A stretch of 62,000 bases of DNA from Neocallimastix lanati (nom. inval.) (GCA_016946835.1 JACVTC010000051.1:337501-399500), one strand, 5' to 3'; shown: positions 26,587-36,430, numbered from the stretch's first letter. Notes: generated from the letters alone by a model not told the origin. Translations and numbers: made by a program.

Positions 26587-27940
26587 TTGACTATAAATAA
26601 TAATAATAATAATAAAAATAATAAAAATAATAAAAACGACACATTAGAAAATAAAATTGATATGGATTCAATGAAATTAAATATACCTGAATCCAATATC
26701 AGTAATAAATTTAACGACAAAAATAATAGTACAAAAAAATTGGAACAAAATAATATGAAGGAAAAAACTACTAGGGTAGGCCAAATCATTAAATTATTAG
26801 ATGGTATTTAATCTTATGATATTATAAAAGAATTACAAAATACTCCAGCAAATATTACTTTGGCCCAATTAATAGGTATAAGTAGTGCCCTACGTTCAGA
26901 TATCACTAAAAGTTTTAAAAAGGTAAGAACTGAGGATGATGATGTAGTGGTAAGATGTACGAAATATCATAATGATATAGAATAATTTGAAATAGTAAAT
27001 AATCCTACCCATTGCTATACTACAGGAGAAATTCAAGAGTACGATATTGCTATTGCCAATGGTTCGGTTAATGGCCATTCTGCTGCTGTATTAAATGATG
27101 GTGATAGTAATACAAATTTGGTAACTAGAAATTTTTTAAATAAAAATATTAAAAATTATACCATAGTTGGTTCTACTTCTAGTAGAGTGCATCAGGCATT
27201 ACCCAACACCGAAGAACATGTTTATGAAATGGTAAAATTAGAAGTACAAATTGGTAATCTAAAAATTAATGCTATCTTTAGAATTTTTGATAATGATGAC
27301 TCAATATTTGGTATAATAATTAATTTAATAACACAAGTAAATTATAAATTATTAGTAGATGCAGATAGTAAATATTTATACGTAAAAAATGGTACTAATA
27401 ATGTTAATGGTGTGGTTACCTTTAGTGCGGTCCCATTGGCTCCTTTGGAAGACGTACATGAACTTCATACACAATCTATGTTTTGCTATATATTAGAGAA
27501 TAATCCTAGTATTAATAATGTAATTAGTACTAATAAAATTAATTCAACTAATAAAAATAAAATTTTGGAAGAATTAATTAGCAATATGGATATCAAAGAT
27601 GGTAATTTTGAAAATGAATTTAAATCCATATTAATTTCATTTTCAGATGTAATAGTTATACCTAGTGATGATTTAGAGCCATCAAAAATTGCTACCTCAT
27701 CATATTGAATTACTAGAAGGTAGCAAACTAATAAAACAAAAAGCATATAGAATTTCCCAGGTACAACTTTTAGCACTAAAAGAAGAATTAAAAAAATTAA
27801 TAGACAAAGGATTAATTGCACCTTCTCATTTACCTTGTTCTTCACCTATTGTTCTAGTACCAGAGAAAAATGGTAGATGGAGACTGTGCATAGATTATAG
27901 ATTATTAAATAAAATTTTAGGAATTAGAATTATTATTTAA
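26587..27940 (+). pseudogene. Truncated Ty3/gypsy protease-RT fragment related to elements A and F
   Basis: Begins with an Asn/Lys-rich stretch. It then matches the pre-protease region of A and F (ITLAQLIGISSALRSDITKS versus A's INMGQLLDLVPKARSDLTKS), a protease-like segment whose active site has decayed (DGDSNTNLV), and the RT N-terminus LIDKGLIAPSHLPCSSPIVL, NGRWRLCIDYRLLNKIL. Stops lie at about 26810 and 26983, and a frameshift near 27700 separates protease from RT. The sequence ends abruptly inside RT at 27940. Confidence 0.8.
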
Positions 27941-28120
27941 ATTGTACGAATATTATAATTTTATTAATAAATTTTACTAAACAACCATTAAACCATTATT
28001 TTAAAAACCCATTGCTTATAAATTATTGTACATAAAAGTCCCACATATCAATAAACCAGTCACTCACGAATCAAGTGATAATAATTTCAAATATAATTAT
28101 TTGAATAATGATGGAAATAA
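27941..28120. other. Left flank of element C
   Basis: About 180 bp between the RT fragment and the 5' LTR of element C. No feature recognised. It may be pre-insertion sequence. Confidence 0.4.
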
Positions 28121-28375
28121 TGTAAAGATATTATTAATATCTTTATAAATTTTAATTAAATTTAATCATAAATTTAAGTAAAATTGAAATAAATCTATTA
28201 AAAATCACGTGTATAAAATTATTGCAAATAATTTTAAACAAAACTTCGACTTCTTCCAATCATACTAATAAATTAAAAATTTCTCTTGTGAAACTAGCAA
28301 TTGAAAATCATTTCTTTTTATGTAATTTAAATTAAATAATAAGAGTTAAGGTTTTTTACAAGATAAATTAACAAC
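28121..28375 (+). repeat. 5' LTR of element C, left part
   Basis: Matches 36800-37054 almost base for base. Starts TGTAAAG followed by a perfect short hairpin (AAAGATATT/AATATCTTT). The LTR is cut at 28375 by element A and resumes at 35582. The two parts add up to 772 bp, exactly the length of the uninterrupted copy at 36800-37571. Confidence 0.93.
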
Positions 28376-28827
28376 TGATATAGAATATAAATAAAAACTT
28401 TAATTAATATAAAAATTAATTTATTATAAACACATAAATATATTAAAAATTATGTTAATTGTAAATTGGTAAATTATTATAATTGTGGCTAGTGAAAATA
28501 TCATTAGAATTTAGGAAATTAATGATAACATAAAAATATGAAATTCATTGTGTATTATTAATAATTTATTATATTAAATAACTTTTATTTTATTTCTAAT
28601 ATTTATTATATTTTATAACATTTAATTATGTATATATATTTTATTAAACTTTATATTTTATTATATGAAAACTTTATTATAAATTAGTATAAATGTAAAT
28701 TATTTTATATTATGTAATTGTTAAGTTGTTAATTAACTAATTATTATTACTAAATAAATAAAAATAAATATTAAAAAGAATATAATCGCTTCTCCCAAAA
28801 AGTGGAAATTAGAATCGAGTTATATCA
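28376..28827 (+). repeat. Element A 5' LTR
   Basis: 452 bp, TGATATA...TATATCA, matching 35126-35577 throughout on inspection. It is followed after two bases by the primer-binding site. Confidence 0.95.
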
Positions 28828-28829
28828 AT

Positions 28830-28847
28830 TGGTGGCGATATCGGTTC
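28830..28847 (+). other. Element A primer-binding site (tRNA type)
   Basis: TGGTGGCGATATCGGTTC starts two bases after the LTR. TGG is the complement of a tRNA CCA end and the rest could pair with a tRNA acceptor and T-arm. The tRNA cannot be named from this window. No self-complementary match to the LTR was found, unlike elements C, D and E. Confidence 0.7.
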
Positions 28848-28917
28848 TTTTTGAGGAGGAAGGATATATTAAAATAAATAATATTATTTTTTTGATTTTA
28901 TTGTAATAGTTGATTAT

Positions 28918-28921
<4 letters not shown>

Positions 28922-28970
<49 letters not shown>
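28922..28970 (+). repeat. Poly(A) tract in element A leader
   Basis: About 49 consecutive A residues followed by T9, between the PBS and gag. Probably slippage-prone. Confidence 0.9.
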
Positions 28971-28975
<5 letters not shown>

Positions 28976-29019
28976 TTTTTGAAGAAATTGAAGTTTAAGA
29001 ATATTAATTATAAGTTAAA

Positions 29020-29829
29020 ATGGAAGAATTTATAAAAATGAACATGCTATCTAGCATGCTTCAAAACATTATCCACATCAACGACGAAAACCATGACGTC
29101 GAGACGTGGTATATTCAAATGAAAGCCTTCAAAGATATGCATAAAATATCTGAAGGTGAAGAGCTTTATAGATACTGTGCTATGACTGTGCAAGGTAAAG
29201 GTCTCAGGAGTATCACAGACAATATTATCAGAGTCAGTGACACAGAAATTTCTTATCCATGTTTAGAACAAATGAAAGAACATATTCTGAAAGCATACAA
29301 TATGGACGTATCGCCGGAAGATATCATTGACCAGCTTAAAGACATGAAAATTTCAGTCGATGATAATCTCAAGGAATTTAATTTAAAATATTTAGATCTT
29401 TATAACAAATTATCCATTTCAGAAAAATTAGCTATTACTTATAAAGACTACTTGAACTCTATTGAATACAAACATCAAGCGTATAAAGGTGTCTGGTTAG
29501 CTGGAAAAATGGAAATTCCAAAAGCCATGGAAATTGCCGAAAGACATGAAGATTTTGTTATTAAAAATAAACAAAAAATGGAAGTAAAAAGAAAATCTAA
29601 CCCTAACCCTAATAATCAGAAAAATTTTAATAGTCAATATAAAACAAAAAATTTTTCTACGAATCCATTGGAGACTAAACCAAAAATTAAAGTTAATGCT
29701 TGTTATTGTTGTGGAGATTCTGGACATTTTAAAGCTGAATGTCCTGAATTCATTAGACAAGAATATTTAAGATATAAAGAGTTAGTAGAAAAATTAGATC
29801 AAAATAAAAAGGATTCTTTAAACTTTTAA
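29020..29829 (+). CDS. gag: Element A Gag
   Basis: 269 aa. An alpha-helical capsid-like region (1 to ~185) precedes a basic Asn/Lys linker and one CCHC zinc knuckle, CYCCGDSGHFKAEC (~227-240), the RNA-binding motif of retroelement Gag. It resembles element F Gag in plan and in its last residues (SLNF). The stop at 29827 lies six bases after a TTTAAAC heptamer in the correct frame, so a fraction of ribosomes should shift by -1 and make Gag-Pol. Confidence 0.92.
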   Translation: MEEFIKMNMLSSMLQNIIHINDENHDVETWYIQMKAFKDMHKISEGEELYRYCAMTVQGKGLRSITDNIIRVSDTEISYPCLEQMKEHILKAYNMDVSPEDIIDQLKDMKISVDDNLKEFNLKYLDLYNKLSISEKLAITYKDYLNSIEYKHQAYKGVWLAGKMEIPKAMEIAERHEDFVIKNKQKMEVKRKSNPNPNNQKNFNSQYKTKNFSTNPLETKPKIKVNACYCCGDSGHFKAECPEFIRQEYLRYKELVEKLDQNKKDSLNF

Positions 29830-29869
29830 ATGAGAGTTCGCGACCTCTCGTTAATCAAAACGCTCGAAC
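29817..29869 (+). promoter_or_regulatory. Element A -1 frameshift signal (slippery site and pseudoknot)
   Basis: T TTA AAC in Gag frame (29817-29823), spacer of six, stem AUGAGAG (29830-29836) pairing with CUCUCGU (29845-29851), 8-nt loop UUCGCGAC. Loop bases UUCG can pair with CGAA at 29865-29868. After a -1 slip, translation enters the open Pol frame at 29823. Geometry matches known H-type pseudoknots and the equivalent site of element F. Confidence 0.8.
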
Positions 29870-32800
29870 ATTTGTTGTAGACGCTACCAAAAGAAAAAGA
29901 CTTCCCTTAGAAGATCAAGAAGAAATTTCAAACAAAAAATTAAATAGTAGACCATCTTCTCCTAACTTATTAAAGGAAATAGATAATAATAATTTGAATT
30001 CTGTAAAAGACCATAAAGAAATTAATAAAAATAATAATCAAAATTATATTAAAAGTTCCGATAGTGTCTATAAAAATTCAGTGTTTATAAATAATAATAA
30101 TAAAAACGCGCCTTCAATAAACATTTCAAATGCTAAAAATAATAATGATAATATTATGGAAATAAACAAAATAAATTCTAACTCCGAAATTATATCAAAT
30201 GAAATGTCAGGTGACCATCAAAAGATTTCTGATTCAAATTTAAATACAAATATAAAGAAGGTTACACAAAGCAAAAAGGTAACGTTTGTTGATGTTCCCC
30301 ATGGTAATACTAGAGTGGAAAAACATATTAATATGGTTCAAAAATTAAATATTAAACCATATAACTTAATTGAGGACATTGCGAATACCAAATGTAACAT
30401 TAATATGGGACAACTTTTAGATTTGGTTCCTAAAGCACGTAGTGACCTAACCAAAAGCCTTCGAGCAGATAAAGTTAAGTTAGTGAGTTCCATAGATTTT
30501 TCGGAGGAGGCCAATAAAACACCTAATAAGGATGGAATTATTAAAGATGAGGATATTGGACTAGTCAGTTGCAAGGTTGATAATACTTCAGGTAAACTTC
30601 TTATTGATTCTGGTAGTAATTTAAATCTAGTATCTACCTCTTATTTAAATAGTCTTCCAGGTCAATACGAACAAGTGGGTTACTGTCGTGGACGTATTTA
30701 TGAAGCCTTAGGAGATAATACTGTGGCAGATGCAATAGTTGTTCGTTTAACTTTACATATTAATAATTTTTCTTTTACTGCTAATTTTTGTGTAGTGGAA
30801 CACGATACTATGTATTTTGATTTATTAATTGGCCTGAAAACTATATTTTCAAACTCATTATTTATCCACCCCTTAAGTGCCACTCTTTGTCGATTCCTAG
30901 ATAAAACTAATTTCGTAACTATTGCGCCTCTTATTAAAGAACAAGATGATGATATAATTATTTGTTTTCTTAGATGTAAAAGACATGAAAAATTGATAAA
31001 TACTTTTAGACTTGAAGAATTAAGTGATAATGATGAATTCACTCCTACATTAAATTCTTCAAGGGAAGAGGGTGTTTTAAGTCCTATAGAATACATAAAT
31101 TCACCACAATTTCTTTTATCTTTAGACGAAGATTGTAAAAGTGATATAGTCAATCTTTTAAATTCATATATAGATATAGTTGCTACTTCATCCGATGATT
31201 TGACACCTTCAGATTTAGGTCCTCATCATATACAACTAGTGGAGGGAGCTAAACCTGTGAAAAGTAAATTTTATAAATTAAATAAGTTTAAATCAGATAT
31301 TGTTAAAGAAGAAATTCTCAAACTTTGGGAAAATGGTTTAATTGCTCCTGCTAAATCTTCATGGTCTTCACCTATTGTACTAGCTCGTAAGAAAAACGGG
31401 AAATGGCGACTTTGTAGTGACTACAGGAAAGTTAACGATTTAACTGTCCCAGACGTATACTCGCTTCCAAATATAGAAGAAATATTCGATAGTCTGGCTG
31501 GTGCAATTATTTTCTCCACTCTAGATTTATTCTCAGGATATCATCAAATTTTAATGGCTGAGGATTCCATCGATATTACTGGTTTCACTACAAAATTTGG
31601 TAATTTCGTATATAAAGTCATGCCATTTGGTCTCACCGGAGCCCCAGCGACTTTTCAAAGAGAAATGAATTCCATTCTTATAAAACTATTAGGAAAGTCT
31701 GTATTCGTTTTTCTTGATGATATTTTAATATTCTCTAAAAGTAAGGAAGAACACTTAACTCACCTTGAACAAGTTTTTAGTATCTTCAGGAAACATAAAG
31801 TTAAACTTAATATAGGTAAATGTCACTTCTTTAAAGAAAAAGTAGAAGTTTTGGGCCATATGGTTACCAAAGACGGTTTAACTACAATGGAAAGTAAGGT
31901 AGAGGCTGTTAAAAACTGGATTCGCCCTAGCAATATCAATGAAGTTCGTTCATTCCTCGGTACTGTTGGTTATTATAGAAAGTTTATTCCAAATTTTTCT
32001 AAGCTAGCTGCTCCCTTAACAATTCTTTTAAGAAAAAATTGTTCTTTCTTTTGGGGGGAAGAACAGCAGTTAGCGTTTGATATTTTAAAATCTGCTTTAA
32101 TCAACGCTCCGATATTAAGATTCCCAGACTACAGTAAACAATTTATAATACGAACTGACGCTTGTGCTGAAGGAATTGGGGGTGTTTTACTACAGAAAGA
32201 TGAAGAGGATGGAGTGGAATATCCTATTCATTATGTTAGTAGAACACTAACAAAAGCGGAGAGAAACTACAGCACCACAGACCTTGAAGGCACTGCTGTA
32301 TATTATTGCGCTGAAAAATTCAAACCCTATATTTCTGGAAACATGTATGAAACTTTATTATACACTGATCATAAACCACTGGTGGGATTATTTAAAAACA
32401 AAGAACCCAATAATTTGCGTCATATTAGATGGTGCATATTAATAAGTATGTTAATGATAAAAATTTTATATGAACCAGGGAAAAAGAATTCTTTAGCTGA
32501 TGCTCTATCCAGAATTAAAAGACTAAATAAGGATATAAACAAAACAGCTCATAAAATAATAAATACTGAACCAGGACAAATGGAAGAAAATAAAAATAAA
32601 AATTTAGAACAAGATCTAAAAGATAATATAGATATAAAAAGCAAAATAGAAGAGATCAATGAATTAGACGAATCTAAAAAGATGGACTGTGATTCAAGAA
32701 AAGATAAAAATATTGCGATCAAAGAAAAAAATTTTTCTATTAAAAAAATTAAAAATTTTTCAGACAAAATTTCAAAAATTTCAAAAATTTCAAAAAATAA

Positions 32801-32993
32801 AAATATGAGGGAAAATTATGGGTATATAGAAAATTTTCAGGATCCTAAAAAGAAAAATGGAAACTTCGAAAATTTTTCGATTGGAGACAACCATGTTAAT
32901 ATACTAAATACTACTATTAATATATGTCCAAATGAATTAAATAATATAATTAATAATATATTACAGGATTGTAAAGATTTAATAAATCTTTAA
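29823..32993 (+). CDS. pol: Element A Pol, first part: protease, RT, RNase H
   Basis: Read by -1 frameshift from Gag; no ATG is needed and the frame is open from 29823. Aspartic protease LLIDSGSNLNLVS (~260); reverse transcriptase with KWRLCSDYRKVND, FGLTGAPATFQREM and catalytic FVFLDDILIFSKS (~629); RNase H with RTDACAEGIGGVLLQ (~776) and YTDHKPL (~848); then LADALSRI and an Asn/Lys tether. True Pol sequence stops at 32969, where a solo LTR is inserted. The last eight codons and the stop at 32993 belong to that LTR. Integrase continues in frame at 33598 beyond it, so this copy should not make full Pol unless the LTR is bypassed. Confidence 0.9.
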   Translation, partial: LLNESSRPLVNQNARTFVVDATKRKRLPLEDQEEISNKKLNSRPSSPNLLKEIDNNNLNSVKDHKEINKNNNQNYIKSSDSVYKNSVFINNNNKNAPSINISNAKNNNDNIMEINKINSNSEIISNEMSGDHQKISDSNLNTNIKKVTQSKKVTFVDVPHGNTRVEKHINMVQKLNIKPYNLIEDIANTKCNINMGQLLDLVPKARSDLTKSLRADKVKLVSSIDFSEEANKTPNKDGIIKDEDIGLVSCKVDNTSGKLLIDSGSNLNLVSTSYLNSLPGQYEQVGYCRGRIYEALGDNTVADAIVVRLTLHINNFSFTANFCVVEHDTMYFDLLIGLKTIFSNSLFIHPLSATLCRFLDKTNFVTIAPLIKEQDDDIIICFLRCKRHEKLINTFRLEELSDNDEFTPTLNSSREEGVLSPIEYINSPQFLLSLDEDCKSDIVNLLNSYIDIVATSSDDLTPSDLGPHHIQLVEGAKPVKSKFYKLNKFKSDIVKEEILKLWENGLIAPAKSSWSSPIVLARKKNGKWRLCSDYRKVNDLTVPDVYSLPNIEEIFDSLAGAIIFSTLDLFSGYHQILMAEDSIDITGFTTKFGNFVYKVMPFGLTGAPATFQREMNSILIKLLGKSVFVFLDDILIFSKSKEEHLTHLEQVFSIFRKHKVKLNIGKCHFFKEKVEVLGHMVTKDGLTTMESKVEAVKNWIRPSNINEVRSFLGTVGYYRKFIPNFSKLAAPLTILLRKNCSFFWGEEQQLAFDILKSALINAPILRFPDYSKQFIIRTDACAEGIGGVLLQKDEEDGVEYPIHYVSRTLTKAERNYSTTDLEGTAVYYCAEKFKPYISGNMYETLLYTDHKPLVGLFKNKEPNNLRHIRWCILISMLMIKILYEPGKKNSLADALSRIKRLNKDINKTAHKIINTEPGQMEENKNKNLEQDLKDNIDIKSKIEEINELDESKKMDCDSRKDKNIAIKEKNFSIKKIKNFSDKISKISKISKNKNMRENYGYIENFQDPKKKNGNFENFSIGDNHVNILNTTINICPNELNNIINNILQDCKDLINL

Positions 32994-33592
32994 TACATTA
33001 AATAGCTTAATTTTTCGTACAATTAATTTATTTAATGTATATGAATTATTTTTTTTTATAAAATTTATTGAAATAAAATTTAATTATTTTTTTAATTGAA
33101 AATATTTTTTAATTAGTTTAGTTAATTTAGTTTAGTTTTAAATAGTTAAATATTAATTTAGGAATAATCTTAAATAGTTAATATTTATAAAAATAGTTTT
33201 TCAATATTAAATATATAATTAAAATTATTATAAGTATTAAAATAATAAATAAAATAAAGAGTTTAAAAAATTAATTTTAGTTTTAGTAAATTAATAAATA
33301 ATAAAAAATTATTAATTAAAAAATCTTTTGTTTATAAATAAATAGTTTTATATATATTATTAAATAACATCATATATTAATATTGTAATAAGAAAAAATA
33401 TAAATACATGTAATTTTTCTTAATTTAATCGATGTATTAGTTATTAACTATTTTACAGTTAATAACATAAAAGAAGTTTATAATTAATAAAAGAATTTAT
33501 TAATAAAAGAAATTACTTTAATTTTATTTGTTTAAATTGTAGTGTTTTTTTTATTGTTATAATCTGTTTTTTTTATTGACGGATTCTTTACA
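32970..33592 (+). repeat. Solo LTR (family C-prime) inside element A pol
   Basis: 623 bp, TGTAAAG...CTTTACA, flanked by the 5-bp target repeat AGGAT (32965-32969 and 33593-33597). It is clearly but distantly related to the LTR of element C: same start hairpin with compensating changes (AAAGATTT/AAATCTTT), same TATAAATA box (33399-33407) and same region GATGTATTAGTTATTAAC. It predicts a full element whose internal region begins ATAACTAATAC. Confidence 0.9.
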
Positions 33593-33597
33593 AGGAT

Positions 33598-35103
33598 AAT
33601 GATAAAATATATAGTCGTATTAATCATAAAATACATATATTTGAAATAAACGTAAATAAATGTAATAAAGAAATAAACCAGTTGAATAGATTAAAACAAA
33701 TGGTACAAGATTATGTGAATAATAAACTAGATAATATAGAATCTTATATATTAGAATTTAATAAAAATAAATACAATGATGTTACTCCTTCTGAATTAAA
33801 GGATTATAAAGATAAACTTTACCAACAAAGGAATAACATATTAGAATACATTAATAATATAGAACAAAAGAAAATTAATGAAAATTATAATTATAAAATA
33901 TCCACGGTGAATATGGAGAATGAAGAGGAACAATCCAAATTAAATGTAACTGAATTTATGGAAAAGTTTTTAGAGGAAAATATTGTTGAAGAAAATGGAG
34001 AAAAATATATTATTGATAACGGTCAATATAGAAAAATCATAGAAAAAGAAGAAGATAAATTTAATTTAATTCTTAAAGCACACTCAATAGGTCATGAAGG
34101 ATTTGAGAAAACATATGAGAGACTGAAGAGGACAAGTTATTGGAAGGGCATGACGAATGATATAAGAAGATTTCTAAAATTATGTACAACATGCCAGTTA
34201 AAGAAAAAGAACGAAACACCGGACCCTACAGAAAAATATGCGACTCAAGTGGAAGCGCCGTTTACGCATCTTGGATTAGATATAATAGGTCCTCTGCCTA
34301 TCACTGAACGTAATAATCAATATATTATAGTAGTCGTAGACTATTTCACTAAATGGGTTGAAGCAGAACCCACAGCAACAGTAACTGCAAAAGATGTAGT
34401 ATATTTCTTAACCAAAGTTTTTGCTAGACATGGTACTCCAAGTGTGATAACTACGGATAATGGTACTCAATTCTCTGCTGATTTTACAAAAAAATTTTTG
34501 GATTTATATGATGTATATATCAGATTTATTACAACATATCATCCAGAATCTAATGGTTTGACTGAAAACAGAAATAGAGAAATTGGTAAGTTATTAAGAC
34601 TTCTTGGAGCTAAAGAAGAAAATTGGGACTTAATTTTACCTTCTGCTCTTTGGGCTTTAAGGACTGCCAAAAATTCAGTAACGAAGTATTCTAGCTTTGA
34701 ATTGCTTTATGGTCGTAAGGATTTACAACCATTTGAACTTGCTACTACGCTACCAACTTCAAATGTATTAGGATCCAAAGATGAACAATTAATTGAGAAA
34801 TTTATCGACCATCACAAATGGGTCTTAGATGCATGTGAAAATTTGAAGAAAAATAATCAATATTGGACTCAAAGAAAAGAACAAGAAACTCGTTTTAATA
34901 AACAAAATGAAATAAACGTTGGAGATCTAGTTAAAGTCAAAAATTTTACAAGACATAAGTTGGAACCTTATTTTGTCGGACCCTATAAAGTTATTAGGAA
35001 ACAATTTAATACTGTTAGTTTAGAAGATCCTAATTTGAAATTAAAATTAGAACGTCCAGTACATCTCAAAAATGTTATAAAATTTAATACAACTATGGTA
35101 TAG
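33598..35103 (+). CDS. pol: Element A Pol, second part: integrase
   Basis: Continuation of Pol after the solo LTR, open from 33598 (first ATG at 33700). An Asn/Lys-rich tether is followed by the zinc-binding HHCC domain (HSIGHEGFEKTYERL through CTTCQLKK, 34081-34200). The catalytic core has D in GLDIIGPL (~34278), D in TTDNGTQFSADF (~34456) and E in YHPESNGLTENRNREI (~34562). The GPY-type C-terminus is LEPYFVGPYKVIRKQFNTVSLED (read here in two short stretches, ~34965-35030). There is no chromodomain. All catalytic residues are intact. Confidence 0.9.
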   Translation, partial: NDKIYSRINHKIHIFEINVNKCNKEINQLNRLKQMVQDYVNNKLDNIESYILEFNKNKYNDVTPSELKDYKDKLYQQRNNILEYINNIEQKKINENYNYKISTVNMENEEEQSKLNVTEFMEKFLEENIVEENGEKYIIDNGQYRKIIEKEEDKFNLILKAHSIGHEGFEKTYERLKRTSYWKGMTNDIRRFLKLCTTCQLKKKNETPDPTEKYATQVEAPFTHLGLDIIGPLPITERNNQYIIVVVDYFTKWVEAEPTATVTAKDVVYFLTKVFARHGTPSVITTDNGTQFSADFTKKFLDLYDVYIRFITTYHPESNGLTENRNREIGKLLRLLGAKEENWDLILPSALWALRTAKNSVTKYSSFELLYGRKDLQPFELATTLPTSNVLGSKDEQLIEKFIDHHKWVLDACENLKKNNQYWTQRKEQETRFNKQNEINVGDLVKVKNFTRHKLEPYFVGPYKVIRKQFNTVSLEDPNLKLKLERPVHLKNVIKFNTTMV

Positions 35104-35111
35104 TTGTATCT

Positions 35112-35125
35112 AAAGGAGGGACGTA
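35112..35125 (+). other. Element A polypurine tract
   Basis: AAAGGAGGGACGTA directly before the 3' LTR, the plus-strand primer position. Confidence 0.75.
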
Positions 35126-35577
35126 TGATATAGAATATAAATAAAAACTTTAATTAATATAAAAATTAATTTATTATAAACACATAAATATATTAAAAAT
35201 TATGTTAATTGTAAATTGGTAAATTATTATAATTGTGGCTAGTGAAAATATCATTAGAATTTAGGAAATTAATGATAACATAAAAATATGAAATTCATTG
35301 TGTATTATTAATAATTTATTATATTAAATAACTTTTATTTTATTTCTAATATTTATTATATTTTATAACATTTAATTATGTATATATATTTTATTAAACT
35401 TTATATTTTATTATATGAAAACTTTATTATAAATTAGTATAAATGTAAATTATTTTATATTATGTAATTGTTAAGTTGTTAATTAACTAATTATTATTAC
35501 TAAATAAATAAAAATAAATATTAAAAAGAATATAATCGCTTCTCCCAAAAAGTGGAAATTAGAATCGAGTTATATCA
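35126..35577 (+). repeat. Element A 3' LTR
   Basis: 452 bp, matching the 5' copy along its length. The target sequence CAAC follows at 35578, after which the interrupted LTR of element C resumes. Confidence 0.95.
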
Positions 35578-35581
35578 CAAC

Positions 35582-36098
35582 ATGAAACTATGCAATTAGT
35601 CATGTTGAAACTTGCGGCATTTTATGCTAAAATTATATTAAATAATTATGACAACTTTTATATTATTTTTAAATAGAAAATATAATAAGAATTTATTAAT
35701 AATATTTAAATAATAAATAAATAATAAATGAGCTCGATTGAAATTGTTTATATTTATTTTAGTTATTAATTATAATTCTCTTTATTTAGTAATAGTTAAT
35801 TATTTATTATTAGTTTAGGTTAGTATTGTTTTTAAATAAATAGTTAGATAATATAATTCAATAGGAATTATATATTATAAATGTAATAAGATAAAAATAT
35901 AAATAGTTAACCAAATTTCATGTATTTTAATCGATGTAATTGTTATTAACGATTTATTGTTAATAACACTGATAATTAATAAAGATTATTTTAAAATTTA
36001 AATATAATAAAACTTATTTGTTTATAAAACATTTTTGTGTTATTTAGTGTTATTATAATTTTTGACTTATAATCTATTTTTTAAATCAAAACTTTATA
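35582..36098 (+). repeat. 5' LTR of element C, right part
   Basis: Matches 37055-37571 with only scattered differences (for example CACTGATAAT versus CACTAATAAT). Contains the TATA box at 35898-35906 and the predicted RNA start at 35936. Ends CTTTATA directly before the self-priming site at 36099. Confidence 0.93.
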
Positions 36099-36109
36099 AT
36101 AACAATTAC
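35898..36109 (+). promoter_or_regulatory. Element C promoter, RNA start and self-primer site
   Basis: TATAAATAG at 35898-35906; GTAATTGTTAT at 35936-35946, 38 nt downstream. The 11 bases right after the LTR (36099-36109, ATAACAATTAC) are its exact reverse complement. This is the arrangement of Tf1 and related chromoviruses, where the RNA 5' end folds back as primer. The predicted RNA start also forms a 10-bp hairpin (TGTTATTAAC/GTTAATAACA). Confidence 0.75.
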
Positions 36110-36261
36110 CTTTTTCTCTCAATAAAATACGTTATAAGTCAAGATTATAACACGTGATACGTTAACAGTGGCTTGTGTGTGGCTTGATTCAAAATATTTT
36201 TTTACCAGAGATTTTACCAGGGAATTTTAGCTACCTACTTTTGACACCAACGCTTTTGGAA

Positions 36262-36430
36262 TACTACCAGTCTAAGGGAATTACTACCAGTTTTAGGATA
36301 CTGCTACCAGTTAAGGATATTGCTACCAGTTTTAGATTATTGCTACCAGTTTTAGATTATTGCTACCAGTTTTAGATTATTGCTACCAGTTTCAGAATAT
36401 TGCCACCAGCTCTATAATATTGCTACCGAA
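36262..36430 (+). repeat. Minisatellite in element C leader, ~20-bp unit
   Basis: About nine units of TGCTACCAGTTTTAGATTAT with variants, between the primer site and gag. Element E has similar but dispersed CTACTACC and TTCTACC words in its leader, so the motif may have a cis role such as packaging. Confidence 0.85.

Larger units (their letters stand above)
28376..35577 (+). mobile_element. Element A: Ty3/gypsy retrotransposon with two LTRs
   Basis: 7.2 kb. LTRs 28376-28827 and 35126-35577 are both 452 bp, appear identical, and end in the inverted repeat TGATATA/TATATCA. The target repeat is CAAC (28372-28375 and 35578-35581), or ACAAC if the LTR ends one base earlier. The uninterrupted target is present at 36800-37571, which proves the insertion. 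Order: tRNA-type PBS, gag, -1 shift site, protease-RT-RNase H-integrase. A 623-bp solo LTR splits pol. Confidence 0.95.

Noticed and set aside
32970-33681. Intron or separate promoter between RT and integrase of element A
   Set aside because: Perfect LTR termini and AGGAT target repeats show an inserted solo LTR; the frame joins after removal.
36099-36102. ATAA target duplication making the split LTR at 28121 a solo LTR
   Set aside because: ATAA is part of the 11-nt self-primer site, so this LTR is better read as the genuine 5' LTR of element C. A 4-bp A/T match is expected by chance.
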